Positions 16,984 to 26,085 of a DNA stretch of 64,000 nucleotides are shown one piece after another. The translations under genes were made by a program, and so were the position numbers. The stretch is from Pseudoalteromonas luteoviolacea (GTDB lineage: Bacteria; Pseudomonadota; Gammaproteobacteria; Enterobacterales; Alteromonadaceae). The stretch lies in assembly GCF_001750165.1 (NCBI RefSeq), contig NZ_CP015411.1, positions 1,330,001 to 1,394,000 on the forward strand. Direction: 5' to 3'. The notes below the pieces were generated by a model that did not search any database, had not been told where the DNA came from, and saw only the letters and a program-made list of their open reading frames with translations. Within the stretch, counting starts at the first letter, position 1, and each line of letters starts with the position of its first letter.

Positions 16984-19900
16984 CTAATTTTTTGAGTGGT
17001 GACTTTTCTTCCGTTTCTGTTGAAGGGCCAACCAACCGGGTTTCTGGCTTCGGTTTAACGCTGCCAATACTGCAATGGCCTTCTCAAGTGTTATTCGCTG
17101 TGAAGCGATGTCTTTATATACTTGTTGTGCCGTTTTTTTGCGTTTAACAGCTGCGCCTGCATCTAAAAATGATTCTACGACTTGTAGTACAAATCGAGTC
17201 ACACGGTTTTGTTTTACGTCGCTAGTCTCCTCCTTTGATTTAGGGTCTTTACTTTGTAGGCGCTCTTTTAAATGCGCTATTTCAGCTTGGCTAAATTCGT
17301 TTTGCGCGTGCGGTAATTTACTTAGCTTACCAAGAAAGTCATTGAAATAGTCGTGCTCTATTGCGCCAATTCGAGAAGTTTGAGCGAGTTTAAGTAGTCC
17401 CTGTCTAAATTGCGCCTGACTTATGTGAGGAGTCAGCAAGTGCTCGCAAGTTTGATGTAAGTGGTGCCACTTTTGCCATGCATATACATAATTAAGTCCT
17501 GCACCTTTGATATTTTGCATTCCAACAATCAGCTGATGTTGCCCATCCAGTCCGAGTTTAGCGACTTTTTTTGTGAGCTCATCGGCGCTAATGTACGGAT
17601 TTTCAATCAGTCGAGTGCGTGCAGAAAGTAATGAATTTAGGTGTTCAGAGATTTCTTTTTGGTGTGTTTTTAGTTCTTCTATCGACATGATTGTATGAGC
17701 CATATGCCAGCCTTCAACTAAGTGATTCAAGTAACGACGTTGGCGCCCGCTACTGACATGTTGTTCAAAAAATGCAGCCATATGCTCTGTGTTCTGTAAT
17801 GTCTGACAATCCAAATGTGCTTCTGGTAGCAGCGCATTTAATTTATCGCAGAGCATTTGATCTGAGGCCAAACACTTAAATTGTTCGAGTAATTTTGCAA
17901 GGTCCTCTCTATCATTATTGTCAATGATACGAGTTATGCGGGCATGTAATGCTTGTTTAAAGTACGCAAGGAAACCGTCAACATTTGTTCCAATCACCAC
18001 AATGTAATCAAAAGTTAAATCCTCAATCAGTATTTGAGCAAAAACTTTGGTGCGAGCAATTCGGTCATTGCGATTATTGATAAGGGCGATAGTTTGCACT
18101 TTAGGTTGTTGGCTCTGACCAAATAAGTTGAGGCGTCTCCAGTTTTCTATCGTAGCAAGCCGTTCATTAGCTGACATACTGTTGACAAAAGACTGTGTGA
18201 CATTACCTATTGGCGCTTGTTCAAAGTGCTGTAACACACCTATATCAGGTACGATGCGCTCGGCTGTTTCTTTAAAAACATAGTCCTTGTTAATCCCGAT
18301 GTATTGCGCCATTTTACACACCAATGCGATGTTATCAGGGTGTTCTTCATAGGGGTAGAGGGCCCTAATATCGTCTGTAATTTGGAAGCCTTCCCCCCAA
18401 TGAACTTGAATGAGCGTCGAGTCTTTTTGTTCTGCTGATTTATTGAGTACAGGGTACATACTCTGTTCAGCAGTAAATACTTGTGTATTTGACCCAATAA
18501 ATGAAGACATCTCAGTGGCAACATCTAAGCCTGTTGGACCTAATATATCCTCATGATCAGGGTAGGCGTTGGTGATCGTTGCGAAGTTATCATTCATCCA
18601 GCGACGCAAGATCCGCACATAGCGTGGGGTTAACCCCATACACTCCCACAAAAACACGTCTGCTTTGACTGATTTGGCAAATGCTAAGACGTCGCTTTGC
18701 TCCCAAATACTGGCTTTATCAAAAGGTCGAAATAAAGGCAGTTCATGCTGGTCGCCATTACTGGTGGTGTAGATCATCATAGCTTCACACCCCGTTGTTT
18801 TGGTGATAACTTTTAATGCAATACTACTAAATAAAGCAGATTTTAAACGTTCTGTGCCTGACTTCCCTCGTGTTCCCCAGCCACCTATTGAGATAGGAAT
18901 TTGTTTACGATTACGTTGTATATCTTGGCTTACTTTAATATGTCGGGACCAAAAATAGGCTATAAATGCACAGACAAAAAATACCAGTTGACCGATACTA
19001 TTTTGGTATATTGAGTATAAGTATTCTTTAAAACCAAGGCCTATATTAATGAGCGCAGTGGTGATAGAAGCGCGTGAAAAGAGCTTAGCAATACTTGATT
19101 CAACGGGGAATTGCGCTTTAAGTGTTGAGCCATAGCCGATAAATTCCATTTGAAAACCAAGCTTTCTGATTGCATCAATATAATTTTTTTGTTCGAGATC
19201 CCCACCTTTTCTAAGCCTATCTAATGCCGCAAATTTTAAAGAAATATGCCAATATGCGCGGATGCGTTGAATGAGCTTTGGGGGGCGAGTAATGACTAAA
19301 ATACCATCTGGTGTATAGCTTTTTGCCTGCTCAGGAAGGTGATCTTGACTCAGGATCGACAGTAAATAGTCTGGCAGTGGTAGGTAAGGTCTCGCACTGT
19401 GCTCTTTTAAATTGTAGAGCGCCTCTCCGGGGACATTGGTTTCACTGATCTCCGCTGTTGAACAACTCGGTACATGCAGCTCTGCAGAAGGTTTTTTGGC
19501 TTTGGTATGGCTATAGCTTTGGCGTTTATCAGTGCTGGGCGTGAAGAACTCATGCCAGAATCGCCAAAACCTCCGGCCCTTTAACGTACCATTGTGGATC
19601 TGCCATTGGCCATCTCGCTGATAACCATTAAAGCCAAGCTCTGACTGGGCAATATAGCTGAGTGCTCTGCCCAAATCTTGATGATCAATATTGCTTGGCG
19701 CTGTAATCGTGTTGTCTAATGCGAGTTGGTCTTCAATGCTAACGATAAGCTCTTGTATATAAAAGCTATTTAGTTGTTCTCGTGTTCGAGATATAAAGCG
19801 TTTTACCGCAATATTGGGTTCTTGCTCTAGCTGAAGATTAAGAATGTCGATAAATTGTTCAAAGACAGAATCAGGGTCGTCAGTTTCGAGTTGAATATTG

Positions 19901-21084
19901 AGCATGAGCCTTGCGCTTTGCTCTAAAACAATACGCTTTATTTCGAAGCTTTCGTCGCTTTGCAAACACTGCTTCCAATGTTTAAAGGCAAAGCCATTTT
20001 CGCTAAACCTCGCTGCGGTGAGCTGTTTGACCAGTGTAAACCGAATGGCATTTTCAGTCTCATTACGAAATCGATTCTCCAACAATTCAACGGCAAAGCT
20101 ATCTTCATAATTAGGAATACATTCAATCGTTGCTTGTCTAACCCGGTGATAAGGGTGAGTACTGAGTTGTTGGAGTAGTTTAATATCTGAATCGGTTAAA
20201 TTTCTTTGCTGTATAAGTACCTTAGGCATCGCAACCAAAATAAAGAGCTGGTCGTTATTTTTAGGTTTTTCAGCAAAATCATTTATCGATTCGGCAACTT
20301 TTGCCCACATAAAGCTACGAATGAACGTGGGCCTTTGATGGATCAGGATTTCTAAAATATCGATGATAGCAAGGTAAGGCGTATTGTCAGCTTCTAGTAG
20401 TTCAATGAGCTGGGCTACCAGCTCAGCATCTAGTTCAGGGTCAGCGCTAAATTCATGGATCAAAGAGACTTGATTGACGAGTGCACGGATCATACCGTGT
20501 CGAATATGTAGACTGTTACTGTGTGCGAGTAAATGAATAAAGAATGGTTGCAAGTCGAGTTTTTGCCAAGCAGTATTTAAGTCATCTTTACTGGATCGCA
20601 GATACCGGTTGGTAAGCGCGCCTAATTTGGCAATTAAGAATTTTAAGTCTTGCTCAATTTCGGACACCTTAGATTGGTAACGTGCAATAACGGCACCTTC
20701 GTCGAACCAACGTGCGAATGCCAGTTTATCTTTTTGTAAATCAAGTCGTGAGGCGCCAAGCTGCTCGGCATACTTTAAAATGTGTAATTCTTTTTCTGCT
20801 TTTAATTCTGCTTTGTTCAATCTTTCTATAAAGCTTTTATAATCAGCATCAATGGCTTGTAAGTTACCGTGAAAGCTCTCGATTTTATGACGCAAAAAAG
20901 CGATGGTTTGTAGTAGCTGCCAGTATGAAGTCTGTTCTTGTTCTGGTTTGTTTCTTACTAACTCCCAGCTGGCTAATTCGTCTACGAGTTTTTGATATTT
21001 ATGCTGATAAAGGTTGAGCCAAAATTGCTCTGTGTCGGCAAACAATAGGTCTTCTAGTTGTCGTTTTAATGTTTTATCTGCCAT
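16984..21084 (-). CDS. pgsB: PgsB/CapB-like poly-gamma-glutamate synthetase with giant N-terminal extension
   Basis: A 1366-residue protein whose residues about 725-1240 align by eye with PgsB/CapB, the Mur-ligase-fold ATP-dependent amide ligase of poly-gamma-glutamate synthesis. The P-loop is GGWGTRGKSGT (734-744). It is followed by KTTGCEAMMIY (762-772), FLWECMGLTPRYV (811-823), PDHEDILGPT (842-851), LINNRNDRIART (1001-1012) and a final QNIKGAG, each with a PgsB counterpart. PgsB is only about 390 residues. Here one hydrophobic helix (about 690-713) sits just before the catalytic domain, as the N-terminal helix does in PgsB. In front of it lie some 690 residues of helical, HEAT-like repeats (clearest about 190-430). 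A Lys/Arg-rich tail follows. Last gene of the operon, overlapping the previous gene by 11 bp. Confidence 0.9.
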   Translation of the reverse strand: MADKTLKRQLEDLLFADTEQFWLNLYQHKYQKLVDELASWELVRNKPEQEQTSYWQLLQTIAFLRHKIESFHGNLQAIDADYKSFIERLNKAELKAEKELHILKYAEQLGASRLDLQKDKLAFARWFDEGAVIARYQSKVSEIEQDLKFLIAKLGALTNRYLRSSKDDLNTAWQKLDLQPFFIHLLAHSNSLHIRHGMIRALVNQVSLIHEFSADPELDAELVAQLIELLEADNTPYLAIIDILEILIHQRPTFIRSFMWAKVAESINDFAEKPKNNDQLFILVAMPKVLIQQRNLTDSDIKLLQQLSTHPYHRVRQATIECIPNYEDSFAVELLENRFRNETENAIRFTLVKQLTAARFSENGFAFKHWKQCLQSDESFEIKRIVLEQSARLMLNIQLETDDPDSVFEQFIDILNLQLEQEPNIAVKRFISRTREQLNSFYIQELIVSIEDQLALDNTITAPSNIDHQDLGRALSYIAQSELGFNGYQRDGQWQIHNGTLKGRRFWRFWHEFFTPSTDKRQSYSHTKAKKPSAELHVPSCSTAEISETNVPGEALYNLKEHSARPYLPLPDYLLSILSQDHLPEQAKSYTPDGILVITRPPKLIQRIRAYWHISLKFAALDRLRKGGDLEQKNYIDAIRKLGFQMEFIGYGSTLKAQFPVESSIAKLFSRASITTALINIGLGFKEYLYSIYQNSIGQLVFFVCAFIAYFWSRHIKVSQDIQRNRKQIPISIGGWGTRGKSGTERLKSALFSSIALKVITKTTGCEAMMIYTTSNGDQHELPLFRPFDKASIWEQSDVLAFAKSVKADVFLWECMGLTPRYVRILRRWMNDNFATITNAYPDHEDILGPTGLDVATEMSSFIGSNTQVFTAEQSMYPVLNKSAEQKDSTLIQVHWGEGFQITDDIRALYPYEEHPDNIALVCKMAQYIGINKDYVFKETAERIVPDIGVLQHFEQAPIGNVTQSFVNSMSANERLATIENWRRLNLFGQSQQPKVQTIALINNRNDRIARTKVFAQILIEDLTFDYIVVIGTNVDGFLAYFKQALHARITRIIDNNDREDLAKLLEQFKCLASDQMLCDKLNALLPEAHLDCQTLQNTEHMAAFFEQHVSSGRQRRYLNHLVEGWHMAHTIMSIEELKTHQKEISEHLNSLLSARTRLIENPYISADELTKKVAKLGLDGQHQLIVGMQNIKGAGLNYVYAWQKWHHLHQTCEHLLTPHISQAQFRQGLLKLAQTSRIGAIEHDYFNDFLGKLSKLPHAQNEFSQAEIAHLKERLQSKDPKSKEETSDVKQNRVTRFVLQVVESFLDAGAAVKRKKTAQQVYKDIASQRITLEKAIAVLAALNRSQKPGWLALQQKRKKSHHSKN

Positions 21085-24000
21085 TGATGTCTTGCTCTAA
21101 AAAATGGGTCAGTTGTAGAGATTCAAATATAATTTCGTCATGGGCAAATGGAGCAAAACCGGTATTTTGTAAGTTACCTAAAGTCACCTCGAAGCGCACG
21201 TTATGGTTGTTTCTAAACCAATCTTGGGTCCAGTTTAAGCTGATCCACCCCGCTGTTTGCTCGCTGAAATCAAACAATGTTTGCCAGCTCAGCGAGGTTA
21301 AATACTGCCAAGTTGCGTTTGGACGATTTTGATCGGCAAATACGTAGCTACTGCTGAGTCCCAGAGTAAAAATATGCCCTTCGTAGTATTGTTGCCAATT
21401 ACCGCTAAACGTTGCAGTGTCTAGGCTCGTCCAATCTTCATTGGAAGTGGTACTTATTTGGGCGTTAAATTGGCTATCTACCCAAGGTTGATAGCGGATG
21501 CGGTAACCGCTTCGCCAGCCATGCATATGGTCAGCACGATAAAAGTTATACATATCTTGACTGATGAATGGATCATCTAAATATTCTTGTTTATCTATGC
21601 TGGTATAATAATAATAAGGTTGCCACCACCATTGATGCCTAACAGAGACATCATCGCGCCAAATTTGTCCGATGGTTGCATCTATATGGCTAGTTAAGTG
21701 GCTTTCTTGAGCCAGCTCTGCCTCTTGCCAGCGGTTATATACGCCAATTTCACCATACCAAGGGCTGTCGTGATCTAACCAATTGTATATGCCGTTTATT
21801 GCTAAAGACTCATAACGTAAATTATTGATTCTATAAGCCCCTTCAAGTCGATACCAGTGTTGTCGGTATCGATTCCTGAGTCGTATTCCAAAATCAAGGC
21901 GATGGGCTGTGTCGATCGGATCGTTGGTTTGAAAAATACCATCTCTGTCATAGCGCATAAACCCCTCAATATGCGTCCGATTACCATTGGCACTGATCAA
22001 TGGTTCATTGAAGTGCTTAGCAAGTCGCTCGAACTTCAATTCTGCTCTGTTTAGTTTTAGAGGGGTAACTGGAGGAGCAACTGCCAGTTTTTGACGATTC
22101 ATATTGAGTCGCCAAGCAAATAGTCTTGCAAGACGCGCATAGTCGCTCGGGATTTCGATGTTACCAGCAGGGTAAAAACCAACCTCCTCTTGGCGGAGTT
22201 TATTTTTAAAGCGTTCAATTTTAACCAAAGCGTCTTTATCGAGCTGCGCTAAGATTGGTTGCGAGCGCGTAGCATAATAGAACAGTTGACGCTGGTCCAG
22301 CTCAATACTCTGCCAAGTCCTACCACTTTTCACCTGTACTTCAACTTGAAGAATTTGCGATAAATAGGGGTTTAACCAACGGACCTTTACAATGCCGTTG
22401 TCCAGTTCACTTTGGGTCAAACCAAATGGACTTTGCCGATCAGATACGGGCCAAGCAACTTCGTCTTTGCCCGTATCTATTGCGACCAAAGTGGCGGCAT
22501 TTGATACCAGTTCAGCATCAGAAAAGTGAAATATCAGCCGTATTTGCATTGCTTTTAGCTCACTGAAATCTAGAGACAATGTATGATACGGCCGGATCGT
22601 AATCCCTTTGACATCATCTCTTTTGGCAGTATGGCGACTGATCTGTTCCGCAATACTACGTGTTTCTATTGGTGAGAGGTCAACAAGTTGAGTGCCAGCA
22701 TAATTCAGGTACTTTTGCAGGGGGACCCAATGTCCAAAGCTTTGTACACGGTCGTGAAGTTTTGACAGTGAAGCTGGCATGTCTAGCCCATTAAGCTTGG
22801 AGAATAAGGCGGTAAACTCATGTTCAGCTAACGTGCTGTTTTCAAGTCGATATAAGCTGTTATTGAGCAATGTTGTGAACGCAGCGGTATTTTGTGCATT
22901 GGTGGTATGTAATAAATCCAAAAATGGCGTACCGAGTGCAAATTTACTCAATTGCTGTGTAGAGTAAGGGTTAAAGTGGGCCTTATCAAAGATCTGAATT
23001 TGTGCAAATGTGGTTTGTTTGCTGCTTAATGTGAGTGTCTCACCTGCGTGCATTGAGATCATACTGTTAGACGCGACAGATAAAGGTGCTTCAATTGGCG
23101 TCGTGACTGATGTGGTCGACAATATATCACTATAAATTGGCATAAAATAAAGCTGGTTGTCTTTATCAAGATGTAACCAAGCGATACTACTTTCATCGGA
23201 TTGCATACCAAAACTTCGCGCACTTACTTGAATATTGATATCTGAATGGGCTGTGATAGATATTGGCTGCTCACCAATTTGATAAGCTTTATAGGCGGCG
23301 GTTTCAGCAACCAATTGGACTTGTTTGTGGTGGACAATATCATATCTAGGTTGTACCTCAGGTAATTGCCCGTCATAGGTAGTGTAACCTAACCGGTTAT
23401 AGATATGGCCTGAAATATGCTGTTTATCATGATCTAGCCATAGTGTTTCGAGCAGCTTGCCTTGGGATAATAAAGTGCTGCTCAGCAACTCGGCACACCC
23501 TTTGAGCTGTTGTTTCAACGCACATAAACCCTGAATATTAAAAACTTGGTTAGTTTGCTGATAACGACTTAGTAGACCTTCTGCGGCAAAATTACTTAAA
23601 GCTGTGTTTGGACTTAGCAGCAGCGCACCTAGATATCGCAGAACAACATTGTCTCGGTCAAGTTGTGTCAGCAAGGTTAAACGCAATTGCCAAGCACGTA
23701 ATTGCACATCAGTAAAAGGGCTACTCAATAAAGTCCTGAGTTTGGGCAGTGCTTTAGTAGGCGACTGTTTTGCGAGGTATTCGACCTCACCGAGTTGGTA
23801 CATCCAATGACTTTTTTTGTGGTTTGTTAAAGGAGTGGTTATTGAGTTAGTGTCTAGCTTGAAGTTGGATAAGCTATTGATGTAGCTTTTTACCTTATCG
23901 GATTGTATTCGTGATAAAAGAGCCGAGGTGGTTGGGCTTTTTTGTGCGAGTTTGCCTGGTTGCGAATAAAGTAGTTCGTTATTGGGCAGTGGTAATAGAG

Positions 24001-25342
24001 TTCGAATTTGTAGGGCGATTTCTATTTTTGCATCACTGGCTGAAAAAACTCGGATATGATCTGTATCCATAGCAATATCCAAGCTTATGGGCGCAAACCC
24101 GTGTTTTGGGTTCACGGCTATTTTATGGCGCACAGTGTTGATGTCGACTACCAGTTCCGCTGAACGATTCGTTCTGATATACAAAAGCGCATTATTTGTG
24201 ACCCGTTGTTCCTGGCTCAAATCAAAAGTCAGTGACTTGGCAAGACGGTTATACTGCAACATATTGTTTGTCTGACTTTGGAATAATTGTTGTTTTGCGG
24301 TGCGCGCTGTTTGGTAAACCGCAACCAGTCTTTTATGTGTCGTCAATGGTTTTGACCCATTGCTCAGGGGGGACAAAAATGTTCCCGTTGATATTGTGCT
24401 AATAAAGTCTTGATGGCGTCTTAGTTCAAGGGCAGTGGCCTGTTCAGCCCTAAACTGTGTGAGCTGGTTGATATTATTGTCAAAATAGATTGTGTGTAAC
24501 GCATTATCTAAATTATTGACCCAATATGGATTAAGTAGCTTTTCTTGATGCTTTATTGCGGCATTTTGATCATAGATAGCACGGTGCATTTGCTCGAGTT
24601 TAACCCAAGTGTGACTGCTACTTGATAAAGTTAAATAACTATCTGCAGGGACGGCCAGATAGTCGACATTACCTACACCTAGTTTGTGTCGTGTGTACTC
24701 TTGCGCTTGGGCTTCTGATACGTTGATTATGCTGATCGGTATATCATTCACTAACGCGACTACTTTGCCACCTCTTTGTAAATCATATAAATCACGATGC
24801 ACGGTGAGCTTTAACTTTTTAGCCTGTTTAAAATACACCTTTACACTTTGCTGACTGTGCAATGGGTAGAGTGTGGTGTGTTCTTGTGCCAGTGCGATGG
24901 TTTTTCCGGGCATGGGTAATTCAACTGCACGGCGAAAAGGATCTCTATGGGTATGCTGATAGCCTCTCCATATTTTAAACTTACCATCTTGCTGGTGGTT
25001 GATGACTTTGAAAATACGTGACCGAGTAGAAGCACTTATCTGACACATACTCTGTTGACATAGCCATTGTTGGTCAGTGACTTGCATTAAAGCATTGACG
25101 GTTTGACCTTGCCAAAACGACAACGATTCAAGTGTGTCATAGGGTGTTGAAAGCCATTGGCCTGCAGGTAAAAATAAATATTTAGCTTGCTGATGGACGA
25201 GGCTAATATCAGCGGCGCTGCGCTCAAGTTCTAAAGTCTCTATGTCATACCATTGCACATCAGCTTGCATGTTGGCATCTTGCGCAAGACAGGCGGCACT
25301 GATTAAGCTGAAGATCGCAATCAACGTGAATATGAGAGGCAT
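21074..25342 (-). CDS. Large secreted protein with predicted C-terminal outer-membrane beta-barrel
   Basis: A 1422-residue exported protein, not recognised as a named family. It has a signal peptide (cleavage near CLA-QD) and a long periplasmic part of mostly beta character. A helical stretch lies around 520-640. The last 300 residues (about 1118-1422) look like a transmembrane beta-barrel: alternating polar/aromatic strands, many Trp/Tyr at strand ends (RHQWWWQPYYYYT, WYRLEGAYRI, WHQ-type girdles) and Asn/Asp-rich turns. The final residue is Arg rather than Phe, which is atypical but not excluding. I infer the outer-membrane exit of a polymer export system, comparable in role (not sequence) to PgaA or BcsC. 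It overlaps the previous gene by 22 bp and the CapB-like gene by 11 bp. Confidence 0.72.
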   Translation of the reverse strand: MPLIFTLIAIFSLISAACLAQDANMQADVQWYDIETLELERSAADISLVHQQAKYLFLPAGQWLSTPYDTLESLSFWQGQTVNALMQVTDQQWLCQQSMCQISASTRSRIFKVINHQQDGKFKIWRGYQHTHRDPFRRAVELPMPGKTIALAQEHTTLYPLHSQQSVKVYFKQAKKLKLTVHRDLYDLQRGGKVVALVNDIPISIINVSEAQAQEYTRHKLGVGNVDYLAVPADSYLTLSSSSHTWVKLEQMHRAIYDQNAAIKHQEKLLNPYWVNNLDNALHTIYFDNNINQLTQFRAEQATALELRRHQDFISTISTGTFLSPLSNGSKPLTTHKRLVAVYQTARTAKQQLFQSQTNNMLQYNRLAKSLTFDLSQEQRVTNNALLYIRTNRSAELVVDINTVRHKIAVNPKHGFAPISLDIAMDTDHIRVFSASDAKIEIALQIRTLLPLPNNELLYSQPGKLAQKSPTTSALLSRIQSDKVKSYINSLSNFKLDTNSITTPLTNHKKSHWMYQLGEVEYLAKQSPTKALPKLRTLLSSPFTDVQLRAWQLRLTLLTQLDRDNVVLRYLGALLLSPNTALSNFAAEGLLSRYQQTNQVFNIQGLCALKQQLKGCAELLSSTLLSQGKLLETLWLDHDKQHISGHIYNRLGYTTYDGQLPEVQPRYDIVHHKQVQLVAETAAYKAYQIGEQPISITAHSDINIQVSARSFGMQSDESSIAWLHLDKDNQLYFMPIYSDILSTTSVTTPIEAPLSVASNSMISMHAGETLTLSSKQTTFAQIQIFDKAHFNPYSTQQLSKFALGTPFLDLLHTTNAQNTAAFTTLLNNSLYRLENSTLAEHEFTALFSKLNGLDMPASLSKLHDRVQSFGHWVPLQKYLNYAGTQLVDLSPIETRSIAEQISRHTAKRDDVKGITIRPYHTLSLDFSELKAMQIRLIFHFSDAELVSNAATLVAIDTGKDEVAWPVSDRQSPFGLTQSELDNGIVKVRWLNPYLSQILQVEVQVKSGRTWQSIELDQRQLFYYATRSQPILAQLDKDALVKIERFKNKLRQEEVGFYPAGNIEIPSDYARLARLFAWRLNMNRQKLAVAPPVTPLKLNRAELKFERLAKHFNEPLISANGNRTHIEGFMRYDRDGIFQTNDPIDTAHRLDFGIRLRNRYRQHWYRLEGAYRINNLRYESLAINGIYNWLDHDSPWYGEIGVYNRWQEAELAQESHLTSHIDATIGQIWRDDVSVRHQWWWQPYYYYTSIDKQEYLDDPFISQDMYNFYRADHMHGWRSGYRIRYQPWVDSQFNAQISTTSNEDWTSLDTATFSGNWQQYYEGHIFTLGLSSSYVFADQNRPNATWQYLTSLSWQTLFDFSEQTAGWISLNWTQDWFRNNHNVRFEVTLGNLQNTGFAPFAHDEIIFESLQLTHFLEQDINGR

Positions 25343-26085
25343 AAATCAAATTGCTCCATACTGGTTGATTGAGAGATAAGTCTTTTTCGCATTGGTTTAC
25401 TGATTTCTATATGAATAAACCGGTGAGGGGCCAGCCCTATTTTGTGAAGAACATTTTTTGTACCGCCTAGTTCGAAAATATCTTTTTGATAAATGAACGT
25501 ATGACTACTTAACCCCATTAAACAGCCTTGTAGCTTGGTCAGTTTGGCATTATAACTTCTACCTTGGCTGAGGATAAAATCTGCTTTTTTCCCCTCAGGA
25601 GATTTGCGCTTTTTTTGATTAAACCCATGTAGCTGAAAAATTGCAGCATTGGGATGGGTATAGTGAAATGCTTTAACCGCAGCTATATGTATCCCTTGCT
25701 TGCGCTTAGAGTAGTCCATTGGCAAGTCATCGGGGCTTTGACTGTGCCTGTGGTGGGTATTATACACCATCATACTACAGGTGTTTTCAAACAAAGACTG
25801 CCCGATTTTGAGTGTATATTTGTCATGAAATTGATGTGGCACCGAGACAAAGCAAGGGGGAGCCGCCACACGGTAAGTTAATACACCACCTCCATTGAGT
25901 GCAGAGTTGGCGATCAATGTATGTATGGGGCTTCGCAAAGTCCCTTGTTGCTGATATTCCCAGGGCGCAATGGCTTGAGGCTTTGCCACCCAGCTACTGA
26001 TTTGCTGCCATTGTAATTGCGTCTGTGCAAAGCTGTTAAAGCTCGTAATGCTAATGAGCGCCGAGATAATGTTATGTATTTTCAT
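25321..26085 (-). CDS. Periplasmic putative hydrolase, related to the CapC-homologue C-terminal domain
   Basis: A 254-residue protein with a signal peptide (cleaved near SFA-QT). I recognise no named family, but it has conserved-looking motifs in the order VPHQFHD (82-88), NTHHR (109-113), QLHGF (151-155), ELGGTKN (205-211) and FIHIEIS (223-229). The His/Asp/Glu pattern would suit a metal-dependent amidohydrolase or carboxypeptidase. The block from about 66 to 155 resembles two segments of the CapC homologue in this operon (463-548 and 741-832), which lack most of the His/Asp residues. A reasonable guess is a periplasmic enzyme that trims or releases the polymer. Overlaps its neighbours by 14 and 22 bp. 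Confidence 0.7.
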   Translation of the reverse strand: MKIHNIISALISITSFNSFAQTQLQWQQISSWVAKPQAIAPWEYQQQGTLRSPIHTLIANSALNGGGVLTYRVAAPPCFVSVPHQFHDKYTLKIGQSLFENTCSMMVYNTHHRHSQSPDDLPMDYSKRKQGIHIAAVKAFHYTHPNAAIFQLHGFNQKKRKSPEGKKADFILSQGRSYNAKLTKLQGCLMGLSSHTFIYQKDIFELGGTKNVLHKIGLAPHRFIHIEISKPMRKRLISQSTSMEQFDLCLSYSR

